Position numbers and translations under genes: made by a program. Positions 42,801-56,200 of a DNA stretch of 64,000 nucleotides are shown here, in pieces. Every line of letters starts with the position of its first letter. Within the stretch, counting starts at the first letter, position 1. The notes beneath the pieces are model-generated. The model saw only the letters and a program-made list of their open reading frames with translations. It made no database searches and had not been told where the DNA came from. Source of the DNA: Phorcus lineatus (Eukaryota; Mollusca; Gastropoda; Trochida; Trochidae); contig OV121081.1 of the NCBI GenBank assembly GCA_921293015.1, forward strand, positions 66,171,022 through 66,235,021, in the 5' to 3' direction.

Positions 42801-44943
42801 GTTGTTGGTAGTGGACTAGCTGTCCACGAAGCAGCTGACTTAGTCCCAGGACTCCAGTAGGCAAAGAGAAGGCAACCGTGAGTAACTCAAGACCAGTGCA
42901 ATCTGAGGTGGCTCTATTGCCTATATAGGTAACTGTAACAGTATAGATTATGATGACACATTTAGGGAGATTGTCATTGACTTGTTGTGGAACATGTGAA
43001 TCAATCGGCCAATGAAAACATTGCTTTCTTTCTTTGTGTTGTTTTTTTTGCATCGCCATTTATAAATCATAGGTAATCCTTTGGGACATGCAAGCTTTAT
43101 ACTTGTGAAAATAAGAAGCTAATAATACAATATGAATTGATAATTAAAGGCCCTCTCCTCTCAAAGTATCAATCTGCAAGTCTGTCAAACCAACAACCTT
43201 GAGTGAAGCTTCCATATGACTATAATACAAAGACCAAGATTTTGTGGGGAATGTAAAGTTGCACTAAATATTCACAAACTTATAAAACACAATCTGGAAA
43301 TATAAATGAATACTGACAAATAGAAATGATTAAACTTGGGTTCATTGATGAGCTGAATCGCCTGAAGGAAGAGCACTATTTAAAGGTTCACTGCCATTTT
43401 GTTCTTGAACTAGATTTCTAAGAGAAGCTTGTCATGTCCATCCTTGCCATTAAGTGTTTGGTTTTATGCAATATTATGAATATTTTTATAACACTTTTAT
43501 ATGATTATTGTTTGTTTTCTGTATCCTTAATGATCCTTTATTTTCATAAGTTATAACTTTAGTACAAGCATAGGTCATTTACAGTGAAAATTATTGGTTT
43601 TATTGAAATATCACATTTTGATTTACCTCCCTAATAAATATCCAAGATATTTCACATTGGTTTTACCCTTTAACATATCAAAGTTTAGAATTGGGACTTT
43701 TCAACCTGGGAAATCTTCTCTCATGAAAGGGCTTTAAATGTACAAGGAAATCATTTTTGACATAGCTCTCATGAATTATTTTTGTGAAAGATCTACGTCT
43801 TAAAAAAACAACAATCATCACTGATAAATCAGTGGAACATTTCATTCCAGCTGCTCTTGCATCTATTTCTGTCTTTCTTTATTTTGAATATCAAACCGTA
43901 TGCCTTTGTTAAAATATGGTGTTTCATTCCCGTTTCTGCCATGCAACTGACATTTTTAAAAGATCATTCCTGGTAGGTTTCAAACAAGATCTACCGCAAC
44001 ACCTGAAATAACAGATATTTCTCATGGGACAAATGTAGCAAACGTCTATTCTTCTTTGCCTCCTTATATATATGATTAAACTTTTGAGATCTAGAATGTT
44101 TATTTTTCTCAAATATAAAACTTCCCTTTAACATGGTAGTCTTTCAAGGGAAGTCAGAACTGACATACATTAGAAAAGCAGGATTTTCTAGATAATTTCT
44201 TTATTGTGAATATACATGCATGTTTTAGAGCATATGCTTACTTCCTCTTCAGGTGAGTTGCAAATTCGTCTTAAAATCAAAAGGGTTGCTGATATATGTT
44301 GGTTAGTATGTATTGTATGTAATAGTTTCATTTTTAAAGCTTCTTTTATTAAGTCACTTGTCATCTGAGAGAATTTATATTTAATCAAATATAAACCTTA
44401 AAGTTGTGACCACTTAGACAGAAGTATCTACAGTTTATTGAGCTCATTTAACAAGAAAAAGCTGTTTCTGTTTGAATTAACTAAAGCTTTTTCTTCTCAT
44501 CAGGTTGTTATTTTAAATAAGAAAATGATAAATAATTCTTTGTTTTTTAAGTAAAAAATCCTTCTGATTTCTGTATGACCTCCTTGGCTGATCAAAATTA
44601 CTATCAGTTTCCTCATCTTGTGTGTAAGTGCATTAGGTTGTTGAGCTCAGGGTCTGGACAAATGTTTGGTTTTAGCAGTGATCTGAAACAAGTGGTTATG
44701 TGTGGCCTTTACTGTCGGAGATCTGGAGACATCCTGGTACTACCCCTCCTCAGTTGATCAATTAATATAGATGTATTCTTTATTCATTTTTCATATGAGA
44801 ACAAGTTTATAATGTAGCATTTCAGAATGGTCTAAATAACGCTAACTAATTGATTGATGAAAACTTCAATGTTTCTAACTTCCTATACAATTGTTTTAAC
44901 CATGATAACACAAGGTTAAAACAAAGAGGGTTCCTCATCTCTT

Positions 44944-44963
44944 CCCCCCCCCCCCCCCCCCCC
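44944..44963 (+). repeat. Homopolymer (C)20
   Basis: Twenty consecutive C residues. On the minus strand this is a G20 run. Its length may be an assembly estimate. Confidence 0.85.
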
Positions 44964-45200
44964 AGGTCAAACAATGAACTATTGAGAAAGATCATTCTGA
45001 AGTTGCAGCAGTTGGGTTAACCAGCAACATTCCTATCACAGCACTAAATAGTATTAATCTTCATGCATTTCTACGACCTGTCATGCATTATACTGTTATT
45101 TTTTGCTCAAATCATAATGCTTTAGCCTATTGTTTTCTATCTATGTGTGTGAATTTACTTTTGTTGATTTCCCTGTATTACATGTGTACAAAAAGAACCA

Positions 45201-45206
45201 AATAAA
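45201..45206 (+). promoter_or_regulatory. Candidate polyadenylation signal AATAAA, plus strand
   Basis: AATAAA followed about 20 bases later by a GT-rich stretch, at the plausible end of the plus-strand gene. Confidence 0.4.
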
Positions 45207-45504
45207 CATTCTAATCTCCGATTTTGGTGTCTGCATTTAAAAAAAATGTTGATGATCATCCGGCTATGGGCTTTGATTTTTAGTGCCATGATGTTTGACT
45301 ATCAGTGTTTGTATATGGTTCCTATTTTCATAGCACTTACAGGGTTTTGATAACTCCCCATCTCAATCACTCGGGTGACGCAGTTGTTAATATTGAGGTC
45401 AGTTTTAGATCCAAGTTTGTGCTTCTTACCTGACCAGGGATTCCCAAACCTTGTCTGTGTAGGAAACTAATCCACATGCAGTCATGTTTGATGCAATGGT
45501 TAAT

Positions 45505-45950
45505 TATTACTGTCCCCCGCCGCAATGAGGAACAGGGGACTATGAATTCAGTGGCGTCTGTCCGTCCGTCTGCCCGTACGTACGTCCAGATTCTTGTTAA
45601 TGCAATAACTCATGAAGCTTGGCACCTAGTGTTCATATTTGGTGACAGCTTTCAATGGAGGAAGACTCAGACACCAGTCGACATTGGTGACCTTGACGTC
45701 ATTTTCTAGGTCACTGCGACACTTTGACCACATTGTAATACATTGTTAACGCGATATCTCATGAAGCTTAGCACCTAGAGTGTTCATATTTGTTGACGGC
45801 CTTCAATTGAGGAAGACTCAGACGCCAGTTGACAGTGGTGACCTTTACCTCATTTTCAAGGTCACCACGACACTGTCATCACTTTGTAATACATTGTTAG
45901 CACCTAAATATCTCATAACGGCGGGGGATATTGCCATGTGGCAAACACTT
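45505..45950 (+). repeat. Dispersed repeat with two internal 149-bp modules
   Basis: Opens with ACTGTCCCCCGCCGCAATGA and GGCGTCTGTCCGTCCGTCTG and closes with GGCGGGGGATATTGCCATG. Two modules around ACTCATGAAGCTTGGCACCT (45609) and CTCATGAAGCTTAGCACCTA (45758) are 149 bp apart. I recall this type from molluscan genomes. No coding capacity. Confidence 0.7.
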
Positions 45951-46150
45951 GTTCAGTTTAGTTTAACCCCAATTTTCCTAGTTCCAACCAGAACCTTGAA
46001 GGTTTCAGCACTAATAAAGACTTTTCCCCTGTGATAAGACTAGCCACTGTAACAATAGATGCCCTTACCTCATTTTATAAAGTACGTTTTTGAGATTCCC
46101 ACAAAAATCTGTGAATTAAAAACATAAGACAGATAAAACCATATTAAAGT

Positions 46151-46156
46151 TTTATT
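46151..46156 (-). promoter_or_regulatory. Candidate polyadenylation signal AATAAA, minus strand
   Basis: AATAAA on the minus strand, followed by a T/G-rich stretch toward lower coordinates. It could end the RIM transcript, giving convergent ends about 1 kb apart. Confidence 0.35.
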
Positions 46157-49100
46157 CAGTTCATAATAATAGGATTTATTTTGCCACTCAAATTCTAGTA
46201 TAGGAAAAAATTCTTAGCTGAGATTGCCTGCAAAAGAATGAAAGAAATGTATAAAAATCTTGAGTTCCTTCCGCCTACAAAGGCTAGATGCATTCTATTC
46301 CTACTCCGTCCTGCCTCATCTTCACAGCTTCAGACTTGAGCAGTCATCCCATCTTTCAATACCTACATAACATGCATTCTCTTTGAAAATCTAACCACAC
46401 CTGAATGTTGTCTCTAATATAACATCTAAGAACATTCAGGTAATCTAATAAAACTATGAAACTCTACACACATTGATTCAAAATTATTTGGGATCTAGGA
46501 ATTCACCTTCAAAAGAGGCAATAAACTTCTATAATTGAGGAATTTTTCTTGATATTTAAACAGTTAACTTTTGAGCCAAACCATTCCTGGTTCGCTAATT
46601 AACTAGAATAACACATGCTTGTACAGGAAATGGATTGAGAGTGACCACAAGCATACAATAGGCTATCTTGAAATATACTGGGACACACAACTAGGGACTT
46701 AAATATTTGGGTTTGTCATGGATTGCTGTTGAATAGGCACCATAGGCCACTAGGTATTAAAGGGCTATACTCCTTCAATAATCTAAGATTAAGATATTTG
46801 ATGTTCCTCAGTGACTGCTACAATGTACAGTGAAAACGAGGCAGGCAGGAGTGGTAGGAGGATTTGAATTGAATACAATCTACATCTAGAGAGATCTAAA
46901 GGGGAACATCTCAAAAGAGAAAAGTAAATAAGTCACACAGTCAAAAGTTGAGCTGTTCCCGATCATCTGAGGGTTGGAGAGATGGCGCCTCGCTTTCACC
47001 CGGAGACGCACAGACAAAGTAGTGCAGTCAGACTGGCACCTAATTGATACATAGCTCAAACAGCCTAACAAACTAATTTTACAATGCATAAGTAACACAG
47101 AGATCATCACTGCAGTTGATCATTATGTGACGATACACCGACTAATTTTCACTATGTTATTATGTAAAGCGGAAAAAGTCTTATAGAAATAGATTCAGTA
47201 AAGCCAGTTAACTTCTCGTTGATCATCATTTGAAGTAAACAGGTTTTAAAAAGATGCAGAGATTTTTTACATATATTCTTTACATTCAGCTTGCCCAAAT
47301 GAAGAGGCACATCGTCTGGGTGCTCTTGACTAATAAACCGTTACATTTCCCTACATTTGTTTGGGCTGGAGCCTTTGGATCATCATCGTAGAGCTACTCA
47401 ATCTCTTTAAATTTGGTCTTGTCTAGCCTGCAGCCTAATCCTAAATCTCTTGTTAATCTTAAGCTAACTCTGTCTAAGATTTAACGCCTTCTAAAGTCCA
47501 TAACTGTACACTGTTGCCAGTTGCTGGTTGAAGCGTCTGTCTGTCACCTGTCACACCTGTTCATCAATGATGAGAAGGTGTGTGTGAAAGGGAGGCCTCA
47601 TCTCCCAGGTTGCACTAGATTTGGACTGCTATATGTACAGCTCTGCCTCCACAGTTACTATTGTAGTCTGAGAGGCAGTCTACCTCAGCTGATAGAACAG
47701 ACACCATGGTAACGGAATGTACACAATGGAAACAGTAGTCATGGTAATGTAATGTACACATAATGTACAGGATGATATAAACAATGAATATCTGCAGTGG
47801 CAAACACTTGCTCCAGACTAACCTGGGCATCCATGCTCATAATAATCTAACTTTAATGAATAAAGTACATTTTCAAAGAATAAATAAATGAAATGAACTA
47901 TGATTTATAAAAAATTCACCTGTTACACAGTGACCTTGATACACGAAACAATCATCAAACTGGATGCATGTTGTCCAATGATGTAACAAATGGGTTGAGA
48001 ACAGTGTCGCAGCAGCAGGGCAGCTTGATGCTGATTGGTTGGTTCCACCACTGTACGCTAATGTCTGTCGGTCAGTCCGTCTGTCCGTCTGTCAGTCACA
48101 CTGGTAAGAACTACTTCACCCTAACAACAACCATCAAAGCAAGACCATAATATCTCATCCCATTAGGACACAAGCCGGATGAAGATCCAGCCTTCACACA
48201 CTTTGTTACATGTCATATTGCACAATAAGGAATCAAAGGTTATATCACATTTATAGCAATACTGTAAAACCAAGTATAACATGAAGTAAACAACTAACAA
48301 CAACACACATCAAAAGAAATAAAACATGCTTTCATCATGATTCGAACTACCAGAGTCATACTGCTGTACATTGTGTCACATTAAAGGAACATACAGCATG
48401 AAGACTTACTTCATCAAGTCTATCACTCTACATCATAAAAGGTTTTACAAACTTTTAAATATGTTGAAAATTCAAAGGCAAGCATTCCAATGAACTTAAA
48501 GTTTAAAATTTGTACACAATGTGTATAGTGTTGGTGGTGACTGATATCGTAAGGAAGGTGTGTATAAAGGACTCAATTAGTATATAAGTATGTAGGTGAT
48601 AAGACTAGAGGTGCAAGGAACTGTTAACGACCTTCGTCAAGAGCGTCCCAAGACCAACTAACATTGCACGCACCCGCAACAGCAAACAAAGTAACAAAAT
48701 ATCACAGTTGCAACATGTACCACGTGAAGAAACACTGCTAGAAGACGCCCCATATCAGGGGGCCACCATCACAGACACCAGTAGACTAAAACTCCAACTC
48801 TCTCAATGGAATCTCTCCCCCATGTAACAACAAATCAACGCCAACATTCATAGAGAGTGTTCAAACTACATGCATATCTCTATATCACTACTAATAACAA
48901 ATGGGTTTTGGATAAACTTCTTCATTATATGAACATCTTTTATGATTTGTTCCTGTCATGTTATCTCAAGCCATGACTTTCTCAACTCTTCATGCACCGA
49001 GATAGACATTGGTCAACATCGGTTAATATCTTCTGGCTCTTATGACCATCTAGATGCAATGAGAGCTTAGAAAATTGGAGCAAAGGTGAATGTAACAGTT

Positions 49101-52100
49101 TACTGACCTGTGATGTTATTATGTCAATTTTCTACACCGAACACTTCACCAAACTTCAAGTTTTGACACCAAAATACCATTGACATCTGATAACCAAATT
49201 ACTACGAACAATAATTCAACATCTATTTTTAAAGGAGGATAGTTCCTAGTTGTTCTACTGATTTCCTAAGGCAGATTTAATGGCTTTTGTTAATATAAAC
49301 TGTGTTGATGTAAAAAAAACTTCAGAAATGTAAAATTCACTATCAAAATCTAACAAGCTGGCAAAAATGTGAAGGATTAATAAAAATCTTCCTTTGAAAC
49401 CAGTTTCACAATTTTAGAAATTGTTCCTACAAGCAATGTAAAACAATGGTTTTGCTGCATAAAGAGATGCAAAACTTGTTCTAAGCAAGTATGTTGTAAA
49501 CAAAGAAAGTTGGTCTTAGTATACACTGCAGGTTACCCTCGTACATCAACTTCTTACTAGTCAAAAATTACTTTTATCTTTTCAAATCACTCCAGGGGTC
49601 ACTTCCACCTGAACCAGTCATGAAACTCGAAATTTTAATGGGTACTCAATTCTATCTATTCTACTGTTGCAGAACGAGCTTCGCACCTATATAGCCCTGT
49701 TCCATGCAATTCAACAGGACAGCAATTATAGAAACATTCACAGCCAAACATACTTAACTCTCAAATGAGCTATCATAAATAAACTGTTAGGACTACAGAC
49801 ATTTGGAGAATAAGGGCCTGCTGTTCTTACCACTTGAACAACCCTCAGTTTAAGAGTTAACTCCCTTGGCAACACCACATCTCCTATACCGTAACTCTTC
49901 AATCTGAAGGTGCAAAGATTGACCAAGTACAAATATAGACAACTCTAGATAACCACAATGAAGAACAGGACCGAGCTGCTATGGTCTTGCAATGCTGATT
50001 CCACCATACACTAAATCTACGCAGTCAATCAACTTGACGATACTCTACCAATACTAGGCAGTCTATGCTAATATCAACAATATCTGTAAACAAACAAGTT
50101 AAGGCATAGTAGAGAGTCAGACCCATAGAGGACAAGTCAGTTAAATAGCAAGAAAATAGTCTCATTGCGTCTATTGACAATCAACACACTCGGCTTCTGT
50201 TTCTTCTTATGCTTCCTAGTTTGTATGGGATCAATGGAGAGAGTGAGGAACTGCAGTAGCAAGTCCTGGTGATGGGGGATGGGGATCAGGGTTGGGACAT
50301 CAAGGGAGAGGGAAATAGGAGAGAACTTGGACCAGGCAACATACCCGGGGGATTTCTTTTCTTCACATCATTGAGCTTAAAGAGCCACTCCGTGATTTTC
50401 ATAACATATTATTTACCTTTGATACGAACATCTATGTCATATGTGGTGATATAAAATCCAAACATCTTAACTTTTCATGTCCAAAAGACATATATATGAC
50501 AAATACTGGTTTTCCATGAAAATCTAAAAACAGCCTTACATGGCTGTTTTAGATAAGTCTCCAAAATTACGTGGAGATTTCTTATCTTCACATCATTGAG
50601 CTTAAATTACCTGTCTAGCCGTTACGACTGTAATTAATGATAAAGTGCTCTTGACGTTTAGCTTAAAAACTCATAGTGAAACCTTTCAGATAACTCAATT
50701 TCTGGTGTGTTTATTAAGAATGAGAATGTCAACCATATTCTGTAAGCACGAGTCAACCAGTGATAGTTTGCTGGAAAGTACAGCACTTGTTTTGCTCAAG
50801 AACAGACTCCATGTTGATCACATGAGTTGCGATTTTCAGTTATTAGAGTTTGAGGGAAAGGTCTGGGGTTTTCCTAATAGGAAGAGGACACGTTTTGTGT
50901 CAAATACGGTATATATGTTGTGATTGGATATTGGGAGATTAGCGCTAGTGATCAATCTAACAGAATATAGACACCAACTCTCTTCCCCTGTAACACTAGC
51001 AGACAATCTCAACTCATCTCAATACACACAAATTGCCCACACTTACTTGCACTTCTCATTGAGAGAGTGATGCTATGACCTAATGAGAGCAGATTGTCAT
51101 TCATTGTACATTCTCTACAAGGTTTCACTGTGTTGTTACTGCACTTTAATAAATAAGACTTTCAAAGTGGTGAAATTTTCAATATACATTTTGAATAGGA
51201 TTCAATTAACCTTAAACCTTGCTGATAATACGGTTGATTAACTGAAGTAGCAAAATAAAGAAAATTTGTCTAGATCATTGAGGCAGGGAAACCATCACTT
51301 TTAGAAAATGAATGTTGTTAACTTAACTATCTGTTTTATCAAGTTACGAAAGCATAAAAATAATTTTTTTCATAATCAAGTGGGTTTTTTTCTTGATCTC
51401 TATCATATTTTCTATATAAAAAATCTTTAAAATATTCATGTAAACAAAACATTGAGGTAATCAAGTTAGTTAAAACTATGATTTCATTAATTAATAGATG
51501 ATGACAGCAGGGAAGTTATGATATGATTCAAGAAGTCTAAACTCTATCTAAAATGGTTAAACTTGCAAATATCACTCTAGATGTGTGCTGGTAGATCACG
51601 ACTGGCTGAGTCAGTTATTTTGGGGTGTGTGGTCACATAGAGATGCCACGCCCCCTTCTCAGTCAAACACGAGGTACTCCAATCTTCAAACCATGCATAA
51701 CACTGTCAGTATGACTGTCCCACTCTGGGCCGACACTAACATGCATAAAACAACCTTAAGCACAAATTGGTGTAGGAAATATTTCAATGATTGGTAAACA
51801 AGTACATAATTCCTCTCTATATGGTGTTCACCAAAGGTCTCTCCATCACTTGCTTTGCTCCCAACATAACAGGATGGAATATGCTAATACATGTATTTCC
51901 TGGAAAAGTGTATTCCTGAGCGTATTATTAAACTCTGAACAACCCTCCTGCTGTAAGGGATCAAAGGAATTTTTTCGCACCTATGGCGATGTATTTGCTG
52001 GTTTCTTCCTGAATTGTCTCCCTTGTCAGATTTCCCTTCAGATGAACACATCTAATATTGCATTTGAAACTTGAGAATAACTGAGAGCCTGTACAGTAAG

Positions 52101-53005
52101 TCCAGATGGCCTGCCAGACAGCTGCACACCAAACCTCCACACGGCCACCACATGGCTGTCACTTGCCTACCACATGGTCGCTTCAAAACTAACGAAACTG
52201 TCACATAGTTGAAACATGGCTGCTGTCAGGTTGAGACATGACTGTTGCAAGATTGCAACTTGGTTGCTCTATTGCTACCACACAGCTGCTGGTTGTCCTG
52301 TGGCTGCAACACAGCTCAAACAATTGCCACATGGGTGCCACATGGATCCATGCGACTGCCACACATATACTTGTGGAATATGTTCTGACCTGGTGCCTGG
52401 GGAGCCAACAAAGAGATCAAGATGGCTCTGAAGGAAGCATCCACAGCCAATACACCCCTCCTTCAGTTTTTCCTCCAAACATCAACAGTAGAATAACAAT
52501 AGGAAACGAGCTGAATGCAGGTCAAAACCATCAAAAATGGATATCACACATGAACAAACATTCAGAGAAAGTAACGTGACGAGCTAGATTCATTCACTTG
52601 TCAAACCTGGTCCAACTGCTACAGCCGTACTATAGCCACAGCCTTTTAGCACATGGTAAATCAGAACAACTCTGTTCCTTCTGATAAAGTCTTCTTCTCA
52701 GAAAAGCTTTTATATACTTAATCAACCAGATAAATATAATAAGTTCTTTCACGAAAAGAAGGCATATTAAAACTGTTGAAGATCCACAAATGACATGATT
52801 TCCACTTTGAGTGTATATACGTGATCGTTCACTGGTTCCCAAGGCTATGGAAGCCTAGGAGCCACCATCAGTCCTGAACACGTCCTCACCAACAAACAGT
52901 GAAAGCACCACCATGTATGTATAACAAGGAGCCAGATGGAATGGAACAACGCTAGTATGTAAGTAAGTATGTATGTATATGGTATTTCTACCCTGGTTCA
53001 CTACA
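46157..53005 (-). other. RIMS: Probable 3' untranslated region or 3' flank of the RIM gene
   Basis: No coding exon recognised on either strand. It contains the 194-bp dispersed repeat at 50382 and a stretch at about 52100-52340 rich in CCACATGG/ATGGCTG words. A 3' UTR this long would fit an active-zone gene, but nothing here proves transcription. Confidence 0.4.
50351..50606. repeat. 194-bp dispersed repeat flanked by 31-bp direct repeats
   Basis: The repeat occupies 50382-50575. Direct repeats GATTTCTTTTCTTCACATCA (from 50351) and GATTTCTTATCTTCACATCA (from 50576) each run 31 bp with one mismatch. Bases 50382-50520 match 428-540 plus 2052-2093, with TATATA where the Tc1-like element sits in the other copy. 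Confidence 0.85.
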
Positions 53006-53224
53006 TTAGGAGCGGGAGAAGGCTTCCAGAGATGACGTCGATCCGCGCGATGATGACTGAGCAAGGCCAGTTGAGGAAGAATGATGACCAACAAGTGAGG
53101 AAGTAGTGAACAGTTTGTACCAGCCAATCACAATGTTGCTAAGGTCAAGGTCAGACAGGAGTATCTGAGCTACTCCCATGAAGACTTTCTTGTCCATGCG
53201 CCCATAATCACCCCACACAGTAAC
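53006..53224 (-). CDS. RIMS: RIM exon j (C2B end and C-terminus)
   Basis: Phase 0 entry after ATTGACAG. Residues VTVWGDYGRMDKKVFMG through VIGWYKLF, then a Ser-rich tail with SSLEAF and stop at 53006-53008. Vertebrate RIM ends similarly in a Ser-rich tail with SQSSLES. Confidence 0.96.
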   Translation of the reverse strand, partial: VTVWGDYGRMDKKVFMGVAQILLSDLDLSNIVIGWYKLFTTSSLVGHHSSSTGLAQSSSRGSTSSLEAFSRS

Positions 53225-56200
53225 CTGTCAATAGAAACATAATTTTACTTGAATCATGAATATATGCAAAATAACAAATTTCAAAGTGTCATCTTTAATG
53301 GTCCTGTTTGTAATCTGATGAAACAACAAGACGGTTGATCAAAGATTAAATTGCAATGGATAAATGACTGCCAAGATCAAGATGAACTTACCTGTAATAT
53401 TTTACCGACGTAAGATTCAGTAAAGACAAGTTGTTGCTGGTAGAGTGGGTCGAGAGTTCTCCTTGCCGTAGTTGTTTTCTGCTTCTCTATACACGTCTTG
53501 CCTTCAATGAGGTACACCTTTACATACGGGGCTGAAACAGAGATATGTGTTCTTAAAATCTTGCTCAACTCTAGTTTAATTGCCAACACACCAAAGTGCT
53601 CATTGAAAACAATCTCTTGACAATGAAACTTAAGTAACATTATCAATTTGAACCAAATTTCTATAATTTATCATCTTTCATTGGGGTGCACATATTTAGT
53701 CATGAGATATATAATGATTCACATAACAAAAACATTTTTTGCTTTGACATTCTGTTTTTAAAAGCCTTACCATGCAGTGGGCAAAGATGCATGTGAAACT
53801 TATTACAAACACCGTTTTCATTCTTTAACTTACTCACTTTAATTTACTCTCGTAAACTTACTACAGGCTACAGTCTTTCAAACTACACACTTTCAGTATG
53901 TTTGCAGCTAAATCAATGAATTGGTAGAGTGATAACCCTCTATGTCTTTAAGTTAAGAACTGTGACAATCGTCAGCCACTCACCTGGCAGCACACGGGCG
54001 CCTGGTTTGGAGAGCAGACCGCGTGCACGGATGACCTCGACCTCCAAGTGACCCTTGCGGTCATAAAGACCAAGCTGAATTTCTCCAAGGCACGGGGACC
54101 CAAGCACCTGCCGCCCAACCAGTTGAGATGGACCGAGCCCCTCGACAAAGTCTCCAAACTGGCCCTCTGGACCCAAGCGTGCATGGGTTGGTAACCAAAG
54201 TCTGAAAGATAAAACAGCTTTGTAAATGTGACAAATTTGTGCTTGTCTTACCTGATTATCAATAGCAACAGAACAATTGATTTGGTGCCTTTACCAACAT
54301 GCCAACTAACACTGCTTCTCTTTGAGTCTTAATACTGAAAGTAATGTTAACAAAACTAGTTTTACCATCAACATCAATGTTATGTACAAATCCAATCAAC
54401 ATCAACTAAATTACAAACTAAATTTCAGAATAAATCCTTCTTGCTATTGTACTCTTTATTCCTCCTCAGAAGAGTAGCAAAATCAACAAGTTTTGGAGAT
54501 GTAACCAACATGGCTTACATATTCACAGAGTACTTACACACTTGAGGAGTCACTACTAATGCTGCCAATACTGCCGTCTGTGGAGTCCTTACTGGCTTGT
54601 TTGGACATACCGCCCCGCAGGTCCACGGGCCCTACCTCTTCACTGCGCTGGAACGAACTCTTTTTCTTCTTCTCTGAAAAACACGCACATCGATGATTTG
54701 ATTCAACCAAGTTACAAGTTGCTGATTCCAAGTGAAGCTTGTTCCTGCTCCTCCAAGGGTTCCTATATTTCACAGGATGACAATCTCTTTGGAGTCATAT
54801 GATTTAACATTGACAACTGGTTGACAACAGCTTGTCTAGCTATATCATGAAGAGACATGCCAGAATCTGGAACGGTATTAACATGTGACTTCAAGAAATA
54901 AATAAGACCATTACCTGCAAGCTGTGTGGCACTACTGCTGCGGCGGTTGAGTCCGACAAGGTTTGCCACTTTGTTGCCAAGGCTTGGCCGACGTTTCCGC
55001 CCCTCAGTTACTGATGATGACACAGCAGAATCAGACATACTGCCGTCGTTCCGCTCATAGTTCTGACTGTCATTGCTTGTACTGCGTGCGACCTGCTGCT
55101 GCTGCCGCCGGGGTATTGTCGTCCTGCTTTCCATCTTGGAGGTGAACTCACTGTAACAGCAAAGGGATGAATCAAACACATCATTCATTTTTCAGAATAT
55201 CATGAAAGCTGATATTAATTTAATAACATTATCAAGATCACCACTTTCAGTCCCTCTGCTCTTTAAATTTGAGGTTATGGACTGGTGTTGATTGGTGTTT
55301 GCAAAATATCTGTCATTCATTGTTCTTCAAATTCAACAAATTAACCATAAAACAAACAGCATTTGCAATAAGATGACACTTTGGATCATAAAGTGTTAGT
55401 GTACAGACCTGAGTCGTCTGTGGGGTCGCTCTGATTGGGTCGACCTCACGCTAATTGTGCTGACCTTCGACACCTCCGACATGTCGCTGGTTTCTGATAC
55501 ATCACTTGCAACATCGTCTGACACCTCAGGGCTGAACTCTGATACAGAGGAATATAGCATTATGAATGAAGCGTAAAAGAAAAGTAACGCATAAAGTTAA
55601 CCCTTAAGATGCGGGTCCCGGAATATTCCGGGATGAAATTAGCTTTGCCCGCAAGTCCTCTTAGCGGGATGCGAGTAGCACACTCTATTTTTCTCACGCT
55701 AACTAATTATGACCGCGGGTCTCGGTAGCGGGTCCCGGAAATTTATTGCCTAGCAGTAGTCTCAGTTCAACGCTTGTATTTTCGTTCCGGCTGCCGCTAA
55801 GCAACCGTGTTTTGTTTCGTTGGTGTTCTAAATAATGCGCGAACATGCTCCGAAAGTTATGAGAGTATTGATAATGTTTATCGTACCGAAAATAAACGTT
55901 AAAATCACTCAATTTTCCCCCACTCCCCGCCGCACGTGCTAATAGCCTGTGGGCACTTTCTACCCTCTCGCACGAGCTTACCGACCCGCGCATGCTATCG
56001 TTTACTGAGACGCGTGCATTTTGACCCTATGCACGCCTTCCTATCGCACGCCCTATGCTCTGAACCCTTGGGCGTATTACAATACCGGTTGGATCTTTTG
56101 AAAGAGCAGAAAATTGTCTTCAATTCAATATAAAATACATAACTACGCCACCTGAAATGAAGATACAGCATGTGCCGCAAAAAAGGTGATTTTTACATAT

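Larger units (their letters stand above)
38463..45220 (+). other. KIAA0319L: Probable long 3' untranslated region or 3' flank of the KIAA0319-like gene
   Basis: No splice-bounded exon is visible after the stop. Poly(A)-type AATAAA occurs at 41789-41794 and 45201-45206; the latter is followed by the GT-rich GATTTTGGTGTCTG. Which one ends the transcript cannot be told from sequence. Apart from the 54-bp array and a C20 run I see no gene here. Confidence 0.45.

Noticed and set aside
55703-55993. Minus-strand 96-codon frame in the TTAA-flanked element
   Set aside because: No similarity I can recognise to piggyBac transposase or other proteins, and GC-rich terminal sequence can stay open by chance. 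Mentioned only inside the element entry.
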